Source: Hippasteria phrygiana
Taxonomy: Eukaryota; Echinodermata; Asteroidea; Valvatida; Goniasteridae
NCBI GenBank assembly: GCA_037893225.1
Contig: JAZGUH010000616.1
Span: 806,001-870,000 of the forward strand
Direction: 5' to 3'
Length of the DNA: 64,000 nt
A program made the translations under genes and the position numbers. The notes beneath the pieces were generated by a model. That model made no database searches and was not told the DNA's origin. It saw only the letters and a program-made list of their open reading frames with translations. Shown here in pieces: positions 59,417 to 64,000 of the stretch. How positions within the stretch are numbered: the first letter of the stretch is position 1; each line of letters opens with the position of its first letter.

Positions 59417-61425
59417 TTAATTGAATCGTATGCTGTAATTGTGCTCACTCTGAATTCTTTGCCAATCCACATCTGGAGGGATTGCTGACTTGGGTTCCAG
59501 TTGCCCTTTCTTGTACAATGACTTGGCACAGTTGTACAAGTTATATCGTTGTGCCCTACACTTTGCCCTTCGTATTTTATAATGTGTGCTCCTAGCCCGT
59601 TGGGAATGATATTTTTCTTTTCTGTCCATTTCGGCCAGACTTTTGGCAGCTGCAGATCCTGGCAAAACAGGACAACCTGCAGCTTCACACTTGAGGATGA
59701 TTGAGTTGGCATGGCCATTGTTGACAAGGTGAACTGCGCTGTGGTCTCTTGAGAGAGCATTTCTGGAAAAGGTTAGTGTCCCTTTTGGATTAGTACTTGA
59801 AAAAGCATGGTTCATGGACTCTGCTTTTTGTGTACTTGTCCCATATCTGGTTTTTTGCATTGCCTCGTGACCAATTCTCTTCTGAATTTTCAGTAAAAGC
59901 AGTTTCTTGTCAGACTCGAGCATTTTCAGTTTTCCCCTAACATGAACAGGAAGGTAGGGAAATCTGTTATTGCCATTGCAAACCAAGGACCGCTTTTTGC
60001 AAAGGTTGTGGCGACCTTGGTAACATTCGGGAATGGTTGAGGCAGCCTGTTCAGCCATGTCATACATTTGGGCAAAGTTTCTCCCACATTTCTTGAGGAT
60101 TGCCCCTGCTTCTGCTTGTACCCTGTGACTTACATCGTCACCTAACCGGTCTTGTATCTTTTTCTTTTCTTTTTTAGTTCTACCAGGCATCATGTCACCA
60201 CTGAATTTGGCCCGACTGATTGCTGAACTGAGTGATCGATTTAAGTGAGGTGGGTCAAGAAAGTGTTCTGGCTCGATACCTGCTTTAATTCTCATCTGAG
60301 ACATAAAACCTTTTGCCATACACCCGTCCGCATCGCTTGTTACTCTTTCTGCTAACAAGGGTTCCTTACACTCTAGAAGTTTCTTGGCACATTGAATTCC
60401 CCCTTCTCTTTCATCCCCCATGTTGTAATTTGCTGGGCGTGTAGCACTACAAGAATCTGTGTGCTCGGAACAATTGTTACTGCTGTGTTTGCCTGACATT
60501 TGATTTGCACATTTGCAGAGTTTATTCTCGTGGTGGTACATTACTACCATTTTTTGGTGGTTACATTCTCACATACTACGTCCCTAGTTTGGGTGGCCGG
60601 CACAAATGGTGTGTTTTTCCCCGACAGTTTCTCAAGGGGTTATTGTATTGTCTATCTAATTCGACAGCAATCGGTTTTTCTCTGTCATAGCCCTGTAATT
60701 CTTGAATACCTTTGACCAGTTTTCTCTTTTCAGCCATACTTCTAACATTTTCATTGATAATAATGTCCCCACATTTGCTTGCTGTTTTCTGCAGCCCACT
60801 GATTGAAGGAACAGTCGTACCCAATGCTGTCAAAAGTCGTCTTGCTCCTGTGGCTGCAATACCCGTGTTGAGGAGACCAACTTGGAAGGCCATGTTTGGA
60901 GTTGCAGTGCGTCGGCCTCTGCTGACCTGAGGTATCTCTGAGTACAGCTTCTTCCTTCCTGTCGAGAAGTGGCACTTGTTGCATGACAGCACCTCTGAAA
61001 CAGCAAGGCCCCGGTGTGTTTCTTGCTCTGCCTGTAGCTGAGGCCAGCCATCCCAGTCAGGATTCGCATGCTGATGGTCCAGGGTAGCTGGAACACTTGT
61101 CTCAACTGTAGTGTTGACATGAACAATTCTGTAGCCGCCTGGGTTCAAGTTGTCGGCTCCTTCCCTCTGGAGTCTGCTTATCGGCGTTATTTCCTAAATT
61201 TTCGGTCGCAGCACCATCAGTTTTATTAGTTCTGGCACCTGGTGGGAAATTGTAGAAAGAACCTCGCTCATCTCTGGGAAAGGCCAGTTGCAATTGTTCA
61301 TTTGTGGGTCTGATATAGGAAGATGAAACATCAGCCTTTTCTCTTATCAACTGACATGTCAGACCATTGCCTTTTTTAAAATAGGCTTTTTTCCTCTTAA
61401 ACATGCCCTTTCTGTAGCGAACCAT
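59417..61425 (-). CDS. Mutator-like transposase, copy 14
   Basis: Glu form, the only one right of unit 8; frame changes as in the reference. Confidence 0.78.
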
Positions 61426-61774
61426 GGTGGACCTTTCAGTTGGTGAGTAATTAGGGTTATGAAGAGTTTTGTTTATTCCATGTCACCATGAACAACAAAA
61501 GAATAATGGTGCACTAACAATAAACATCCACTAAATTAGACTTGCAAAGCTATTGCATTTCATTCAGTGCATGCTTATGTTACTGCTTCCCTGTTGTGCC
61601 AATAACCAAAGGCATTTTCTAAATATGAACTAGTTGGTGAAATGAAAATTATTAAATTCATAAAGCAAGTAAAAATGAATTCGATTTGTGACATTTCTCT
61701 TTTCTTCAGAGTTTTGGCTTATCTTGCCTAATAGTATAGTTTGAAAAAATGTCTGCGCAGTACAATAATGTCAA

Positions 61775-61790
61775 CACTAGTTAACTAGTG
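61775..61790. other. TTAA-centred palindrome, unit 15
   Basis: Unchanged. Confidence 0.75.
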
Positions 61791-62056
61791 CACGCCCCAA
61801 CCAGTTGATTGTTTCAGAACCATTTATAGCCTTTCTCCAATTTGATTTCTGTAATTAATAGCCAACCGGTACCTCTTTCACAGTTTTTGCCCACAAAACC
61901 ATCGCTGCACCGGCTGACTGCTGCGGAGTTTTACCCCCGTACACGTGGCTCCATTCTGACACGGGCCCACTGTGAACATAAAAACCCAATCACAAACAGA
62001 TTAGCCTATTTGGTTCAGCACTATCGTATATGTATTGTGGCCCTGAAGGGACATCG

Positions 62057-62185
62057 CACTTTTCTGCGCACGTTTTCTGCGCACGTTTTCTGCGCACGTT
62101 TTCTGCGCACGTTTTCTGCGCACGTTTTCTGCGCACGTTTTCTGCGCACGTTTTCTGCGCACATTTTCTGCGCACATTTTCTGCG
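62057..62185. repeat. 13-bp minisatellite, 10 copies, mostly G-type
   Basis: 12-bp start, seven CACG, two CACA; 129 bp. It has the highest G-type share in the window. Confidence 0.97.
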
Positions 62186-63093
62186 ACGATAATTATGACT
62201 TCTATCAGGGTGCACGCCACTAAATCTGTGAAAATCACTGCGCGCGAGCTCATTAATATTTTGTGATCCCTCCAGTAATTTTAAATAAGAGGTCCCTGGG
62301 GCCTATAAATTGGACTGATTGTAGAAATATTTGTGGAAATCAAGAATTGGTGACCCGTGGCTTCCAACTCGGGGGATTCCGTTCACAAAAAATGACCAAT
62401 ACGTGGGTCTATTTGGCATAGAGGCGGGGGGGGTGGGGCTACATTTAGACCTGGGCCCAGAGATGGGCCACCATTTTAGGGGTGGTTTGTGGGGAGGGGA
62501 GTATAAAAAAAAAAATTCCTTCAACACTCATAAATTTGAAAAGAAAATTATTCTAGGAGTCTTAATCTTTAATTTCCAGTGAAAAAAATATTGCCACCTT
62601 ACTCCTGAGCGTCACTAGGCGGCGCTCTTTCGTTCTATTTTTGTGTTGGTACGGTTACAATGAGCGCCGTATTAATAGTGGAGTGGAACCATTGGAACCC
62701 ATATGAAGCAAACATGGCGGCGCCCATATGTCAAGTGTACTCGCCAAAAATAGGTATGTTTCATGTTTTGAACTATGAAATCTCACAGAAAACACAGTAA
62801 TGATTACACACATGATAGAGAACAAAATGGGTTCTGTCTTTCTTTTCTTTTTTTGCTCTCGCTGTCTTTTTATTCACATACACATTTCAGATGCCTATCC
62901 GCCATGTTATCAACATGTTTACAAGATATAGGTTGCGCTGAGGCTCATAAATTTACACGTGCTTTTTTGTTACTGAAAATTAAAGACTTTTGTTGGACAA
63001 GTAAGTAGTTATTCTGCATTGTTTCACCCAATATTTAGACTGAGATGTATATATATTTATTTTTATTTGTAGCATGCCCAGGCTAGGGCCATC

Positions 63094-63576
63094 ATGACTG
63101 CTGGAGAAAACTGTTGTGTTGACCAATGCCATGGTAGCAAAGGTAAGTTGACCTCACGCACTCGGTCTGTATTGTTTGTTATGCAGATTTCTTAAACCAT
63201 AGCAAAATGGATTCCAATCTGGAAGGCCTCAATTAAAGGCAAGATTTTAGGAAAGACTGTACACAGAGGCAGACAAAATTGTAGAATATGGACAGGATAT
63301 GTCCAGCAGAAATATGGCATTATTAATGTTGTCATGCCTGGCTCAAAATCAAATTCACGCACAAGGATGCGTGTGCACAGGTTGACTTACATTGTTTATT
63401 CTGGAGTCCTTGATCTTCCCCGGGGGTATGATGTCAGTCACCTGTGCCACAACTCCTTGTGTGTGAATTTTGATCACCTGTCACTTGAGCCACATGCCAT
63501 CAACACTGCAAGATCTCGTTGTAAGAGATGCCGTTTGTGTTCGGGCCATGGCCCATACAAGGACTGTCTTCTTTAA
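63094..63576 (+). CDS. His-Cys box endonuclease, copy 15
   Basis: Intron 63143-63202; intact. Confidence 0.84.
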
Positions 63577-63675
63577 AATGTAATTAAGGAGAACTTTTTT
63601 GCTCACCATTAAGTTTGATAACTGAAATTGCTCACCATTTTTTGATGCTACACTTTTTGCTTTAATAATTCATTT

Positions 63676-64000
63676 TTAATTGAATCGTATGCTGTAATTG
63701 TGCTCACTCTGAATTCTTTGCCAATCCACATCTGGAGGGATTGCTGACTTGGGTTCCAGTTGCCCTTTCTTGTACAATGACTTGGCACAGTTGTACAAGT
63801 TATATCGTTGTGCCCTACACTTTGCCCTTCGTATTTTATAATGTGTGCTCCTAGCCCGTTGGGAATGATATTTTTCTTTTCTGTCCATTTCGGCCAGACT
63901 TTTGGCAGCTGCAGATCCTGGCAAAACAGGACAACCTGCAGCTTCACACTTGAGGATGATTGAGTTGGCATGGCCATTGTTGACAAGGTGAACTGCGCTG
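63676..64000 (-). CDS. Mutator-like transposase, C-terminal part (cut by window edge)
   Basis: This is the last roughly 108 codons of the transposase: the Lys/Arg-rich C-terminal tail, ending ...YSIRFN. The gene begins right of the window. The polymorphic Gln/Glu codon and the catalytic residues lie outside. Confidence 0.75.
   Translation of the reverse strand, partial: SAVHLVNNGHANSIILKCEAAGCPVLPGSAAAKSLAEMDRKEKYHSQRARSTHYKIRRAKCRAQRYNLYNCAKSLYKKGQLEPKSAIPPDVDWQRIQSEHNYSIRFN

Larger units (their letters stand above)
57371..61774. repeat. Unit 14, complete tandem repeat unit, 4404 bp
   Basis: 21 minisatellite copies, G10 run. It shares TAATTGAGG (59327) with unit 13 but has the Glu transposase form, so neighbouring markers disagree. 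Private GCTCACCGTT at 59378. Confidence 0.98.
61775..64000. repeat. Unit 15, partial tandem repeat unit (left part)
   Basis: Cut by the window end inside the transposase; the array therefore continues to the right. Ten minisatellite copies, G8 run. Confidence 0.97.

Noticed and set aside
1..64000. rDNA, histone or other host tandem gene cluster
   Set aside because: No rRNA, 5S, histone or other host gene is recognisable in the unit; the only coding content is transposase and nuclease.
1..64000. Bacterial operon or prophage
   Set aside because: No ribosome-binding sites, operon packing or prokaryotic genes; splice sites and Kozak contexts point to a eukaryote.

Overview
The window is one head-to-tail array of a single repeat unit of about 4.25-4.47 kb. 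It holds 14 complete units plus a partial unit at each edge, and no flanking single-copy DNA is visible. The source looks like an animal, probably an invertebrate. The genes have spliceosomal GT-AG junctions with pyrimidine tracts, Kozak-type start contexts and a YY1-like promoter motif, and the transposase belongs to a Mutator-like family that I know from invertebrate genomes. The exact taxon cannot be read from the sequence. There is no bacterial signature and no rRNA, tRNA or CRISPR.

Each unit, read from left to right, contains: (1) a perfect 16-bp palindrome centred on TTAA, used here as the unit start; (2) about 265 bp without a recognised gene; (3) a 13-bp minisatellite (TTTTCTGCGCACA or TTTTCTGCGCACG) of 9-26 copies, which explains almost all length differences between units; (4) a TATA/YY1-like promoter region with two non-coding or broken 5' exons; (5) a plus-strand, two-coding-exon gene for a roughly 140-residue I-PpoI-like His-Cys box (His-Me finger) endonuclease; (6) a 99-bp convergent gap; (7) a minus-strand gene for a Mutator-like DDE transposase, about 670 codons across several frames; (8) about 350 bp of AT-rich DNA leading to the next palindrome.

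The endonuclease gene is open in all 15 copies. The transposase shows the same three reading-frame changes in every complete copy. Two of these are -1 changes at homopolymer runs, one of them a canonical slippery heptamer. They could be programmed frameshifts, ancestral decay or systematic base-calling error. One copy (24837-26855) has an extra private 10-bp duplication that breaks it.

Outside the minisatellite and a G-run, only about 20 small differences were noticed over 60 kb. The array is therefore very young or strongly homogenised. Markers such as a Gln/Glu codon and the type of first minisatellite copy fall in blocks that do not coincide, which suggests unequal exchange or gene conversion. 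The main hypothesis is that this is a self-encoded tandem array: a transposase plus a site-specific endonuclease whose own target may be the TTAA-centred palindrome at each unit junction, so that cutting could drive amplification.
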